Shown: positions 25,758 through 34,943, numbered from the stretch's first letter. The stretch: DNA of 64,000 nucleotides from Paractinoplanes ferrugineus (GCF_016862195.1 NZ_BOMM01000057.1:98239-162238), one strand, 5' to 3'. Program-made: numbers and translations. The notes: generated by a model not told the origin, from the sequence alone.

Positions 25758-26552
25758 GTGACAGTGGGGATTCCGGCTTCGGTGATGGCCGAGACGATCA
25801 TGCGGCTACGTACCGCGGGCTGCGTTTTCGCCGAGGACGAGGCGGCCGTGCTGGCCGGCGCGGCGACCGGCGAGACCGAGCTGACCGCCCTGGTCGAACG
25901 GCGTGCGCTGGGCGAGCCGCTCGAGCAGGTCGTCGGCTACGCCGACTTCGCCGGGGTCCGGGTGCGGCTCCGCCCGGGTGTCTTCGTTCCGCGGGTACGC
26001 AGTGAGCTCCTGGTCCAGGTCGCGGCAGCGACGAGTCGTCCCGGGGATGTCGTGGTGGATCTCTGCTGCGGCTCGGGGGCGCTCGGCCTGGCCGTTCGGC
26101 ACCGGCAACCGGCGATCGACTTGTACGCGGCCGACGTCGACCCGGTGGCGGTCGCCTGTGCCCGGGACAATCTGGACAGCCAGGTCTTTCAGGGTGATCT
26201 CTTCGACGCGCTCCCCGCCTCACTTCGCGGTCGGATCGCGGTGCTGCTGGCGAACGTGCCGTACGTCGCGACCCGGCACATCCCACTGCTCCCGGCCGAG
26301 GCCCGCGACCACGAGCCGCACACCGCGCTGGACGGCGGCGACGACGGACTCGAGATCTTCCGCTCCGTCGTCGCCGGCGCGGCCGACTGGCTGGCCCCGG
26401 GCGGGATCATGCTCTCCGAGATCACCGAGGCGCAGTCGGAGCCGGCCAGCAAGGTGATCTTGGACGCGGGACTCGCCCCTGATCTGCGATCCGATGAGGA
26501 TCTCGAAGCATTGGTCGTCGCGGGGAGGAAACTTGTCACCCGGTTGCGATAA
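25758..26552 (+). CDS. PrmC-related protein N5-glutamine methyltransferase
   Basis: A 264-residue SAM-dependent methyltransferase. EPLEQVVGYADFAGVRVRLR and PGVFVPRVRSELLV match the PrmC/HemK substrate region, VVDLCCGSGALGLAV is the SAM-binding motif I, and LLANVPYVAT replaces the canonical NPPY with NVPY. This matches the actinobacterial HemK-related group of unknown substrate rather than the release-factor methyltransferase itself. The GTG start has no obvious ribosome-binding site. Confidence 0.85.
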   Translation: MTVGIPASVMAETIMRLRTAGCVFAEDEAAVLAGAATGETELTALVERRALGEPLEQVVGYADFAGVRVRLRPGVFVPRVRSELLVQVAAATSRPGDVVVDLCCGSGALGLAVRHRQPAIDLYAADVDPVAVACARDNLDSQVFQGDLFDALPASLRGRIAVLLANVPYVATRHIPLLPAEARDHEPHTALDGGDDGLEIFRSVVAGAADWLAPGGIMLSEITEAQSEPASKVILDAGLAPDLRSDEDLEALVVAGRKLVTRLR

Positions 26553-26587
26553 GGTCGGCGGCCTTCAGGGAGAGAAGAGGCGTCGCG

Positions 26588-27757
26588 GTGGGCCTGCTGC
26601 GGAGGGTTGCCCGCGCACGACTGGCCGGTCTGGTCATCCGGCGGTTGCGACGCGCGGGATTCAACGACGCCAAATACGACGCACGCGGTTTCCGGGTTGG
26701 CTTCACCGCACCCGGTGACGAGACGCCGACGATTCTGGAGCTTGCTCCGCTGCTGGTCAGGCGGGGTGGGCGCCGGCGGGAGCGGGTCGATCGGTTCGTC
26801 GCCGGGCTGGTTCGCACGCCCGAGTTGCCGCTGAACTGGGCGGAAGCGCGGCCGTTGCTGCGCCCGGTGCTACGCGGCGGCACGCCGGGAACGCTGCTCC
26901 GCCGTCCGGTCCTACCGTTTTTGTACGAGTTCGTGGTGGTCGACAGCCCGGACACGATGACCTATGTCGGTCCGGAACAGCAGGCGAGTTGGGGGGTGAG
27001 TGCGGAGGAGGTCTTCGATGCGGCCCGGGCGAATCTGACCGGGGCGGTGCTTCATGGGGTCGCGAACGAGCCGGTGGTGGTGCGGTTCGTGGACAACGGC
27101 GACGCCTACTGGACGTCGCACCTGCTCCTGCAGCACTGGCTCGAACGGCTCGCCGGGCAGGTGGGCGGGGCACCGGTGGCGTTCGCGCCGGAGCGCGGCA
27201 CCCTGCTGGTCACGGCCGACCGGAGCGATCACCTGGGCAAGTTGTTCGCGCAGGCGGAGGAGATCTACGCGACGTCCTCCCGGGCGATCACCCCAATGGC
27301 CTACACGAGCGACGAGAACGGCTGCACCGTGCCCTACGCAGCCCCGCCGGGCCATCCGCTGCACCACGCGGTCGCCCGCGCGGAGCGGATCCTGGCCGTC
27401 CAGGAGTACACCCGCCAGGCTGCCCTTGCCACCGCCCAGCCGGACACGGACGGCGCACCCCGAGCAAACGCCCCAGCAAACCCCGGTCCGGCGGGCCCCG
27501 GCCTCGCGGACGCCGAAACGACGGGCTTGGGGACAGGGCAGCCGGACTTCGCGGAGCTGCGGCTGGTGGGCTCGGACGAGCACGGGTGGCGCACGCGGGC
27601 CATCTGGGATCGGGACGAGCCGACACTGCTGCCTACGGCCGACGAGGTGCAAGTCGGCGCGGATGTGTGCACGTGGACGGAGTTGGGCGCCCGCATGCGG
27701 AAGGCACCGGGGCACGAGCCGACCCGCTGGTCTGCCGACAGCTGGCCGCGCCGCTGA
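26588..27757 (+). CDS. Hypothetical protein, 389 aa
   Basis: A soluble protein with no signal peptide. Residues 1-280 look globular (FNDAKYDARGFRVGFTAPGD, LPFLYEFVVVDSPDTMTYVG, WGVSAEEVFDAARANLTGAV, LLVTADRSDHLGKLFAQAEE) and faintly recall DUF1444/YtpQ proteins; I would not assign that. A Pro/Ala-rich linker follows (about 285-320), then a short C-terminal segment. GTG start after GAGAAGAGG. It follows the methyltransferase by 35 bases and may be co-transcribed. Confidence 0.72.
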   Translation: MGLLRRVARARLAGLVIRRLRRAGFNDAKYDARGFRVGFTAPGDETPTILELAPLLVRRGGRRRERVDRFVAGLVRTPELPLNWAEARPLLRPVLRGGTPGTLLRRPVLPFLYEFVVVDSPDTMTYVGPEQQASWGVSAEEVFDAARANLTGAVLHGVANEPVVVRFVDNGDAYWTSHLLLQHWLERLAGQVGGAPVAFAPERGTLLVTADRSDHLGKLFAQAEEIYATSSRAITPMAYTSDENGCTVPYAAPPGHPLHHAVARAERILAVQEYTRQAALATAQPDTDGAPRANAPANPGPAGPGLADAETTGLGTGQPDFAELRLVGSDEHGWRTRAIWDRDEPTLLPTADEVQVGADVCTWTELGARMRKAPGHEPTRWSADSWPRR

Positions 27758-27796
27758 AGCAGCGCCACCCACGAAGACATCCGCAAGCCGAGTGGC

Positions 27797-28648
27797 TCAG
27801 GGGCGACGGTGGACGACGACGCCGGCTACGCCGGGGCCGACGTGGGCGGCCACTACGGCGCCTATCTCGGTTACGTAGCAGTCGCGTAGGCGGTCGGGCA
27901 GGCGCATGGCTACGGCGTCGGCCAGGGCGTTTGCCCGCTCGGGGGCTTCCAGGTGGTGGACGGCGATGTCGACGGCGCCCTCGCCGGACGCCTCCACAGT
28001 CAGGTCGACCAGTTTGGCCAGGGCCCGGCCGGCGGTGCGGACCTTGTCCCGGACCACGAGGGCGCCGTCGACCACGTGCAGGATCGGCTTCACCGACAGG
28101 GCGGTTCCCAGCAGGGCCGACGCCGCCCCGATGCGGCCGCCCCGGCGGAGGAACTCCAACGTGTCCACGTAGAAGAGGATGCTCACGCGGGCGGCGTGGT
28201 CGGCGGCTTCCGCCCGTACGGCAAGGAGGTCTTTGCCGTCCCTTGCGGCCTTGGCCGCCGCCAGTGCCGCGAAGCCCAGACCCATGCCGATGGTTTTGCT
28301 GTCGACCACGTGGATCTTGTCGGCGCCGAACGACGCCGCGGCCAGGCAGGCCGCCTCGAAGGTGCCGGACAGCTTCGCCGACAGGTGCACCGAGACGATG
28401 CCGTCGACGCCCTCGTCGAGGAGGCGGCGGTAGGTTTCGGCGAACTGGGTCGGAGCGGGCCGGGACGTGCTGACGGCGGAGCGGCGGGCGGTCAGCGCGC
28501 GGGCCACCTCGGCGGGCTGGATCTCCAGGCCCTCCAGGCCCTCGGCACCGTTGATCACCACGGTCAAGGGCACGACGGTCAGGTCATACGAGCCGCTCAG
28601 TTCGGCGGGCAGGTACGCGGTGGAGTCGGTGACGACCGCGACGGGCAT
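27797..28648 (-). CDS. DegV family protein (fatty-acid-binding)
   Basis: A 283-residue protein with the DegV fold: VAVVTDSTAYLPAELSGSYD, SRPAPTQFAETYRRLLDEGV, IVSVHLSAKLSGTFEAACLA, DSKTIGMGLGFAALAA and DTLEFLRRGGRIGAASALLG. DegV proteins bind fatty acids; some (FakB) present them to the kinase FakA for phosphorylation and phospholipid synthesis. No fakA is seen in this window. ATG start. Confidence 0.93.
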   Translation of the reverse strand: MPVAVVTDSTAYLPAELSGSYDLTVVPLTVVINGAEGLEGLEIQPAEVARALTARRSAVSTSRPAPTQFAETYRRLLDEGVDGIVSVHLSAKLSGTFEAACLAAASFGADKIHVVDSKTIGMGLGFAALAAAKAARDGKDLLAVRAEAADHAARVSILFYVDTLEFLRRGGRIGAASALLGTALSVKPILHVVDGALVVRDKVRTAGRALAKLVDLTVEASGEGAVDIAVHHLEAPERANALADAVAMRLPDRLRDCYVTEIGAVVAAHVGPGVAGVVVHRRP

Positions 28649-28696
28649 GCGGGCACGTTAACCGATAAGCGTCCGCCCGGCCGCATGGGAGCCGGA

Positions 28697-29122
28697 TCAG
28701 GCCGGCGTGACCGAGGTGACGATGAACGGGACGCCCTGCTGGCAGGTCGACTTCATGGTCGGCTCGGACCGGCCGGTGAGGGTGACTTTCTTGCCGACGG
28801 CGGCGGCCGTGTCGGTGCGCATCGCCGCGTCGCCGAAGAGCAGCAGGTGGGTGCCTTTGCTGTCCTGGACGAGCAGGCAACCGGGTTCGACGCCGGCTTC
28901 GACAGTGCCGCTGACGGTCTCCGGGCCGGTGGTGCCCGGCGCCGAGGAGGCGGCGGCCGGACCCGAGGAGGCCGGACCCGAGGGGAAGGCCGGACCCGAG
29001 GAGGAGGCCGGACCGGCGGCGGAAGCGGAAGCCGCGGCGGAGGCGGACGGGGAGGTCTGGTTGGCGCAGCCGGCGAGGCACACGATGAGGCCCAGCACGG
29101 CGGCCGATCGACGGGTCAGCAT
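28697..29122 (-). CDS. Predicted lipoprotein with Ser/Ala/Pro-rich linker
   Basis: A 141-residue protein. The N-terminus MLTRRSAAVLGLIVCLAGC ends in a lipobox (LAGC, Cys19). Residues 20-68 are a low-complexity tether of SGPA-type repeats that is also visible as a DNA repeat. The C-terminal 70 residues (EPGCLLVQDSKGTHLLLFGD, VGKKVTLTGRSEPTMKSTC) resemble a small beta-barrel with two cysteines that may form a disulfide. Surface location is likely; function unknown. Confidence 0.82.
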   Translation of the reverse strand: MLTRRSAAVLGLIVCLAGCANQTSPSASAAASASAAGPASSSGPAFPSGPASSGPAAASSAPGTTGPETVSGTVEAGVEPGCLLVQDSKGTHLLLFGDAAMRTDTAAAVGKKVTLTGRSEPTMKSTCQQGVPFIVTSVTPA

Positions 29123-29171
29123 GATGGTTGGACGCTACCGGATCATGCGCGGTTCCGGGTGGCGGGAAACC

Positions 29172-29801
29172 TCAGACCGGTGGGGGCACGGGGCGGTCGG
29201 TGAACGGGCCGACGTTGTACGCCGCGACCTGCCATCCCCGCTCCCGGTCATGGGTCAGCTCGACCCAGTGACAGTTCTGCAAGGCCCGCAGGGTGCGCAG
29301 CTGTTCCAGCGGCCAGCCGAGGAGATGCCCGATGCCCTGCCGGGCGGCCGCACCGTGGGTGGCGACCACAACCGTGCCGCCGGGTGAGGCCAGCGCGGCC
29401 GCCGCGTGCAGTGCCTCGGAGACGCGCGAGCCCAGGTCGGCGAGCGACTCGACGTCGCCGCCGACCTCCTGGCCGTGGGTCCACCGGTAGTGCTGATCGG
29501 GGTAGAGCTCGGCCACCTCGGTCATGGTGAGGCCCTGCCAGTTGCCGAAGTAACGCTCGCGGAGCCGCTTGTCATGGGTGATCGACAGCCCGGCGAGGGC
29601 GGCCAGCGTCGCCGCCGTGTCGGCGGCCCGGTGCAGGTCGCTCGACACGATGGCGTCGGGCTTCATCTTGATCAGCAGCTCGGCCGCGTCGACGGCCTGC
29701 TGACGGCCGAGCGCGTTGAGCGCCACGTCGGTCTGCCCCTGGACGCGATGGTTCGCATTCCAGTCGGTGTTGCCGTGGCGCCAGACGATGAGCCTGCTCA
29801 C
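29172..29801 (-). CDS. Histidine phosphatase family protein (phosphoglycerate mutase-like)
   Basis: A 209-residue protein with the RHG motif in LIVWRHGNTDWNANHRVQGQ, SSDLHRAADTAATL, ERYFGNWQGLT and VVVATHGAAARQGIGHLLGW, the full set of histidine-phosphatase catalytic residues. It probably dephosphorylates a small molecule; the true glycolytic mutase is longer. The GTG start overlaps the rsfS stop by four bases. The nadD-rsfS-phosphatase order is common in actinobacteria. Confidence 0.92.
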   Translation of the reverse strand: MSRLIVWRHGNTDWNANHRVQGQTDVALNALGRQQAVDAAELLIKMKPDAIVSSDLHRAADTAATLAALAGLSITHDKRLRERYFGNWQGLTMTEVAELYPDQHYRWTHGQEVGGDVESLADLGSRVSEALHAAAALASPGGTVVVATHGAAARQGIGHLLGWPLEQLRTLRALQNCHWVELTHDRERGWQVAAYNVGPFTDRPVPPPV

Positions 29802-30187
29802 GATGCTTCGGCGTCGACCATGTCACGGTCGACGAACGGGATCGTCGGGCAGTCCTTCCACAGCCGGTCGAGACTGTAGAACTCGCGCTCCTCGGCGTGC
29901 TGGATGTGCACGACGATGTCAACGTAATCGAGAAGAACCCAGCGACCCTGACGCTCGCCCTCGCGGCGCACGGGTTTCGCCTTTTCCGGCAGGTTGACAA
30001 GGGCTTCCTCGACCGCGTCGACGATGGCGATCACCTGCCGCTCGTTCGACGCCGAGGCGATCACGAAGGCGTCGGTGATGTAGAGCTGTTCAGCGACGTC
30101 GATGACGACGATGTCTTGCGCCTTCTTGTCGGCGGCGGCCTGGGCGGCCGCCATGGCCAGTTCAAGAGCGCGTTCGGTGACGGGCAA
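29798..30187 (-). CDS. rsfS: Ribosomal silencing factor RsfS
   Basis: About 129 residues: ALELAMAAAQAAADKKAQDI, VVIDVAEQLYITDAFVIASA, GRWVLLDYVDIVVHIQHAEE and FYSLDRLWKDCP, full RsfS/Iojap. It binds uL14 and blocks subunit joining in starvation. I choose TTG at 30187 because GAGGGG lies six bases upstream and the product then starts MPVTERALEL as in relatives; the ATG at 30193 would directly abut the ribosome-binding site. It lies between nadD and the phosphatase gene. Confidence 0.94.
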   Translation of the reverse strand: MPVTERALELAMAAAQAAADKKAQDIVVIDVAEQLYITDAFVIASASNERQVIAIVDAVEEALVNLPEKAKPVRREGERQGRWVLLDYVDIVVHIQHAEEREFYSLDRLWKDCPTIPFVDRDMVDAEAS

Positions 30188-30226
30188 GAGCATCCCCTCG
30201 GTTGGTGTCCTGGAGATATAAGCGTC

Positions 30227-30832
30227 TCACACGGGTGTGTCATTTCCCGAGCCCCGATAGAGGCCTCGCTTGTTGATGTACTGCACGACACCATCGGGCA
30301 CGAGGTACCACACCGGTTGGCCGTCGGCGACCCGGGTGCGGCAGGCCGAGGACGAGATCGCCATGGCCGGCACCTCGACGAGCGTGACCGAATGGGCCGG
30401 CAGATGATCGTCGGTGAGCTCGAACCCCGGCCTGGTGACGCCCACGAAGTGGGCCATCCGGAACATCTCGAGGGCGTCCTTCCACCCGAGGATGCGGTTG
30501 AGCGCGTCGGCACCGGTGATGAAGAAGAGGTCGGTCGACGACGAGGGGCCGTAGACGGCACGCATGTCACGCAGGGTGTCGACGGTGTAGGTGGGGCCGT
30601 CCCGGTCGATGTCGGCCCGGCTGACGTGGAACCGCGGGTTGGACGCGGTGGCGATCACCGTCATCAGGTAGCGGTCCTCGGCCGGCGAGACACGGCCCTT
30701 CTCGTAGGGCTGGCCGGTCGGCACGAAGACGACCTCGTCGAGGTCGAACCGGGCCTGCACCTCGCTGGCCGCCACCAGGTGTCCGTGATGGATCGGGTCG
30801 AATGTCCCACCCATGATCCCGATCCGGCGCAT
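30227..30832 (-). CDS. nadD: Nicotinate-nucleotide adenylyltransferase
   Basis: A 201-residue enzyme making nicotinate adenine dinucleotide, the penultimate step of NAD synthesis. RRIGIMGGTFDPIHHGHLVA contains the nucleotidyltransferase (T/H)xGH motif, VVFVPTGQPYEK follows, and MAISSSACRTRVADGQPVWY includes the ISSxxxR signature. The ATG at 30832 follows TATATT by six bases with no Shine-Dalgarno sequence, so the transcript is probably leaderless. First gene of nadD-rsfS-phosphatase. Confidence 0.96.
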   Translation of the reverse strand: MRRIGIMGGTFDPIHHGHLVAASEVQARFDLDEVVFVPTGQPYEKGRVSPAEDRYLMTVIATASNPRFHVSRADIDRDGPTYTVDTLRDMRAVYGPSSSTDLFFITGADALNRILGWKDALEMFRMAHFVGVTRPGFELTDDHLPAHSVTLVEVPAMAISSSACRTRVADGQPVWYLVPDGVVQYINKRGLYRGSGNDTPV

Positions 30833-30872
30833 CAATGAAATATAGGCCCCGCGCCGATCCCGGGCGGCGGCC

Positions 30873-30938
30873 GGGCGGAGGTCAGCCGTCGGGGCGGCGG
30901 CGGGCGGGCGGAGATCAGCCGTCGAGGCGGCGGCGGAC
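30873..30938. repeat. 33-base tandem duplication at the 3' end of the hybrid kinase gene
   Basis: Copies at 30873-30905 and 30906-30938 differ at three positions. Copy two contains the last codons and stop of the minus-strand kinase gene (ending RRRLDG); copy one repeats them beyond the stop. The period is a multiple of three. Confidence 0.85.
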
Positions 30939-32420
30939 GGCCGCGAGCAGGTCGGCGGCGGTGAACGGCTTCTCCAGCAGCGCCACGCCCGGGTCGAGGG
31001 TGCCTTGCGAGTGGAGGACGGGCTGGGCGTACCCCGACATGTAGAGCACCCGGGTGGCGGGCCGCACGACGAGGAGCCGCTCGGCTACCTCCTTGCCCAG
31101 CATCCCGGGCATCACCACGTCGCTGACCAGCAGGTCGATCGTCCCGTCATGGCGCCGGGCAAGGTCAAGGGCTTCCGAACCACAGGAGGCGACGAGTACG
31201 TGGTAGCCCGCCCCGGACAGCACCCGCCCGGCCACTTCGCGCAGCGCCGCTTCGTCCTCGACCACGAGCAACGTCTCGCCACGACCGGGCGCGGGTACGG
31301 CGATGTCTGACAAGTCGGCTGGCGGGACGGTGTCGAGGGCGGCCGGGAGCAGCACCGTGACGGTCGTGCCGGCCCCGGGAGTGGAGGCGATGCTCACCTC
31401 TCCCCCGGCCTGCGTGACGATCCCGTAGACGGTGGCGAGGCCCAATCCCGTACCCGAACCGCTGCCTTTGGTCGTGAAGAACGGCTCGAAGGCGCGCTCG
31501 AGAACGTCGGGTTCCATCCCGGCACCCGAGTCGCTCACCCGAAGCCGCACCCGAGCACCGAGCCGCGCGGTGTCGATCACCAGCTCACCTCCGCCGGGCA
31601 TCGCGTCCCGGGCGTTCAACACCAGGTTGACCAGCAGTTGCTCGATCTGGCCGGGATCACACAGAACCGGCGGCAGGTCCGCGGCCGGCCGCAGGAGCAG
31701 CTCGATGTGCGAGCCGATGGACCGGTGCAGCATCTCGGAGATGTCGGCGATGGTGGCGTTGAGCGACAGCACCCGCGGCCGCACCACCTCCCGCCGGGCG
31801 AACGACAGAAGCTGGTGGGTGAGGTCCGTACCCCGCTTGCCGGCCCGCACGATCTGCGCCGCGTCGGCCGAGATGGCCGACAGGTCGGGCGTCGGCTCGG
31901 CGGCCTCCTCGATCACGAAATTGGCGTAGTTGACGACCACGCCGAGCATGTTGTTGAAGTCGTGCGCGATCCCGCCGGCCAGCTGGCCCAGGCTTTCGAG
32001 GCGCTGGTGGCGGTGCACCTGCGCCTCGGCCCGCAGCCGCGCCTTGTCCTGCTCGGCCCGTGCGCGCTCGCTGAGATCCCGCACCACCGCGACGGCGAGC
32101 CGGCCCTGCGGCGTGTCGACGATCGCGACCGACGACTCCACCGGGACCTCGCCACCGTCGGACCGCCGGATGGTGGTGATGGCCGCGCCGAGCGATCCGG
32201 GCACACCTGATTCGATCCGGCGGCGGCGCGACTCGACCATCAGCCGCGCGTCCGGGGTGACGAGCGTTTCGATCGACTTGCCGAGCAACTCGTCCCGGGG
32301 CCGGCCGAACAACTCGACCGCCCGGTCGTTGACCAGGACCATGGTCTCCCCGTCCAGGACCAGGATCGCGTCCGGAGCGGCCCGCAACAGACCCCCGGCG
32401 AGTTCCTCGGACCACTCCAC
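30915..32420 (-). CDS. Hybrid histidine kinase (PAS - HisKA - HATPase - receiver)
   Basis: A 501-residue soluble protein without membrane spans. PAS domain at about 10-115, HisKA with phospho-acceptor His153 in GQLAGGIAHDFNNMLGV, HATPase with NLVLNARDAMPGGG, SDSGAGM and GSGTGLGLATVYGI, and a C-terminal receiver with acceptor Asp in IDLLVSDVVMPGM. This architecture is typical of cytoplasmic hybrid kinases that phosphorylate their own receiver and need a partner for output. No separate response regulator is adjacent. The GTG start has TATCCT six bases upstream, suggesting a leaderless mRNA. Confidence 0.93.
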   Translation of the reverse strand: MEWSEELAGGLLRAAPDAILVLDGETMVLVNDRAVELFGRPRDELLGKSIETLVTPDARLMVESRRRRIESGVPGSLGAAITTIRRSDGGEVPVESSVAIVDTPQGRLAVAVVRDLSERARAEQDKARLRAEAQVHRHQRLESLGQLAGGIAHDFNNMLGVVVNYANFVIEEAAEPTPDLSAISADAAQIVRAGKRGTDLTHQLLSFARREVVRPRVLSLNATIADISEMLHRSIGSHIELLLRPAADLPPVLCDPGQIEQLLVNLVLNARDAMPGGGELVIDTARLGARVRLRVSDSGAGMEPDVLERAFEPFFTTKGSGSGTGLGLATVYGIVTQAGGEVSIASTPGAGTTVTVLLPAALDTVPPADLSDIAVPAPGRGETLLVVEDEAALREVAGRVLSGAGYHVLVASCGSEALDLARRHDGTIDLLVSDVVMPGMLGKEVAERLLVVRPATRVLYMSGYAQPVLHSQGTLDPGVALLEKPFTAADLLAAVRRRLDG

Positions 32421-32454
32421 GCACGAAGGATAATTCCCGGAAAGCGGGAAAACC

Positions 32455-34917
32455 CTAAAAGCGAGCGTCGAGGGCCCGCCGCATGTCGTCGTCCGCGTCC
32501 TGCACGACCCGCCGCAGAATCGGGTCAAGATCTTCGCGTCCCAGCAGCTCAGCGGCGAGGCGCCGGGTCTCGGCGGAGACCGCGAGCTCCGGGTACGCGT
32601 AACCGGCCGTCTTCTCCGCACTCATCCCCGACCGGATCCGCATCATGTCCGGCATCTCGGCGAAGTAGCGAGCCACGTACGGCGCCGTCAGCTCGATCTG
32701 CTCGAGGTGCCAGAAGCCCGACGCGGTCATCTCGACCAACCGGTTCGACAGTTTGACCTCCGTGACGATCCGCTGCCAGGCCGCGGCCTTGGCGTCGGCG
32801 GTCGGCACCGCGGCCCGGGACCGGGCGGCCCACTGTTCGCCGGTGGCACTGCGGTCGCGGGCGTACTCCTCGTCGATCTCGGCGGTCCCGGCGGCGCCCA
32901 GCACGACCAGCCGGTAGAGGATCAGCCAGCGCAGGTCGGCGTCGACCGCCAGCCCGTCGGGCACCCCCTCGCCGGCCAGCCAGCCGCGCAGGCGGGCGAC
33001 GTCGGTGGTGGCCCCGATGAAGCCGCGGGCGGCGGCCAGCCGGCGGGAACCGCCCGGCTCGGAGACGGCGATGAGCCGGTCGGCGGCCTGCGCGACGAGC
33101 TCGAGCGCGGCCGGCCGGGTCTCCGGGGTCGAGTAGCGGTCGACCAGGCTGCGGGTGGCCCGCAGCACGTCCTCGATGATCACGACCTCGGACTCCACCG
33201 GCAGGGCCGTCAGCACGAGCGTGACCAGCTCGGCGACCGCCCGTTCGCCGTCGACCACGGCGTCGAGGGTGCTGGCCCACAGGACGGCGCGGGCGAGCGA
33301 GTCGGAGATCAGCGGCAGGACGGTCGGCACGGCGGCGGCCGAGGTCTCGTCGAGGCGGATCTTCGCGTACGTCAGGTCACCGTCGTTGAGCAGCACCAGG
33401 TCGGCCGAGAGGTCGGCGTCGACCGGGGTGGTCTCGGCCGCGTCGACGTCGACGAGCAGCGACGTACGCCGCACCATCGTGCCGTCCGGCGCCCGGTCGA
33501 ACAGCCCGATGCCGATCTTGTGGGGGCGCAGGGTGGGGAACGAGGCCGGCGCGCTCTGCTGCACCGAGGCCGGCGACCGGGTCAGCCGCAGGGTGTTGAC
33601 CTGGGGCTGACGCAGCCAGACCTCGGCCCATGCGGCCAGGTCGCGCCCGCTCGCCTTGGTCAGCGCCCGCAACAGGTCGGCGAGCGTGGCGTTGGCGTAG
33701 GAGTGGGCGGCGAAGTGGTCGTTGAGCCCGGCCAGGAACGCCTCGTCGCCGACGAACGCGACGAGCTGTTTGAGGGTGGCAGCGCCCTTGGCGTACGAGA
33801 TGCCGTCGAAGTTGAGCAGCGCCTGGTCGGTGTCGCCGACCTCGGACGGGGCGACCGGATGGGTCGAGGGATGCTGGTCGGCCCGCAGGCCCCAGGCCTT
33901 GCGCTGCATCGCGAACGTGGTCCAGGTGCCCTTGAAGCTGGTCGCCTCGGCCGCGACCCGGGTGCCGAGGTACTCCGCGAACGACTCGTTCAGCCACAGG
34001 TCGTCCCACCAGGCCATGGTGACGAGGTCGCCGAACCACATGTGCGCCATCTCGTGCGCGATCACGTTGGCGCGGGACTCCCGCTGACTGTCGGTGACCG
34101 CCCCGCGGTAGAGCATCTCGTCCCGGAAGATCACCAAGCCCGGGTATTCCATCGCCCCGAAGTTGAACTCGGGGGCGAACGCCTGCTGGTAGTGCCCGAA
34201 CGGGTACCGGATGTCGAACATCTCGTGGAACCGGTCCAGGCACTGCTTGGTGATCGTGAAGAGCTCCCCGGCCTGCTGGTCCAGCTGCTCGGCGAGCGAC
34301 GCCCGAGCGTAGAGAGCCAGCGGGATGCCGTCGTGTTCGTCGGTGAGCGCGTGGAACGGCCCGGCGAACACGGTGGCGAGATAGGTCGAGATCGGCTTGG
34401 TGGGCGCGAACCGCCACTCGCCGCCGGCCTGGGAGACCAACGCACCGTTGGTGGCGACCTTCCAGTCGGCCGGCGCGGTGACCGAGACCTGCCAGGACGC
34501 CTTGAGGTCGGGCTGGTCGAAGCAGGGCAGCACCCGCCCGCCGTTGTTGATGAACAGGTGCTGGTAGAGGTAGACGTTCCCGTCGCCCGGGTCGGTGTAC
34601 TTGTGCAGCCCCTCGCCGTCGTTGGAATAGCGCATCGTGGCCGCCACGACCAGCTCGTTGTCCTCGGCCAGCCCGGCCAGCGCAAGTCGCCGGCCGTCGG
34701 CCGCCGACGGGTCCACCGAGGCCCCGTTGAGCGTGATGGAACCGACCGAGGACGGCTCGAACTCAAGGAACGTGGACGCCCCCACCCGCGCGCCGAACCG
34801 CACGACCGTCCGTGACTCGAAGGTGTCCCCCGAGGCGGTGACGTCGAGATGAACCTCGTAGGAGCGGACTTCGACGGTGGCGGCGCGGGCGGTGGCCTCG
34901 GCACGGGTCAGCGGCAT
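32455..34917 (-). CDS. pepN: Aminopeptidase N (M1 family)
   Basis: An 820-residue zinc aminopeptidase. VIAHEMAHMWFGDLVTMAWW and NESFAEYLG give HExxH with the third zinc ligand; ISYAKGAATLKQLV holds the catalytic tyrosine. The exopeptidase motif reads GAMEY instead of the usual GAMEN. The N-terminus PLTRAEATARAATVEVRSYE matches actinobacterial PepN, so the ATG at 34917 is chosen; in-frame ATGs lie four or five codons and more upstream. It is divergent from the trpS leader. Role: release of N-terminal amino acids from peptides in the cytoplasm. Confidence 0.95.
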   Translation of the reverse strand: MPLTRAEATARAATVEVRSYEVHLDVTASGDTFESRTVVRFGARVGASTFLEFEPSSVGSITLNGASVDPSAADGRRLALAGLAEDNELVVAATMRYSNDGEGLHKYTDPGDGNVYLYQHLFINNGGRVLPCFDQPDLKASWQVSVTAPADWKVATNGALVSQAGGEWRFAPTKPISTYLATVFAGPFHALTDEHDGIPLALYARASLAEQLDQQAGELFTITKQCLDRFHEMFDIRYPFGHYQQAFAPEFNFGAMEYPGLVIFRDEMLYRGAVTDSQRESRANVIAHEMAHMWFGDLVTMAWWDDLWLNESFAEYLGTRVAAEATSFKGTWTTFAMQRKAWGLRADQHPSTHPVAPSEVGDTDQALLNFDGISYAKGAATLKQLVAFVGDEAFLAGLNDHFAAHSYANATLADLLRALTKASGRDLAAWAEVWLRQPQVNTLRLTRSPASVQQSAPASFPTLRPHKIGIGLFDRAPDGTMVRRTSLLVDVDAAETTPVDADLSADLVLLNDGDLTYAKIRLDETSAAAVPTVLPLISDSLARAVLWASTLDAVVDGERAVAELVTLVLTALPVESEVVIIEDVLRATRSLVDRYSTPETRPAALELVAQAADRLIAVSEPGGSRRLAAARGFIGATTDVARLRGWLAGEGVPDGLAVDADLRWLILYRLVVLGAAGTAEIDEEYARDRSATGEQWAARSRAAVPTADAKAAAWQRIVTEVKLSNRLVEMTASGFWHLEQIELTAPYVARYFAEMPDMMRIRSGMSAEKTAGYAYPELAVSAETRRLAAELLGREDLDPILRRVVQDADDDMRRALDARF

Positions 34918-34943
34918 GACGACCATCATGCCGGTTTGGCGGG

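Noticed and set aside
32707..34815. 702-codon plus-strand open frame over pepN
   Set aside because: Antisense to a complete M1 aminopeptidase; composition is a mirror artefact.
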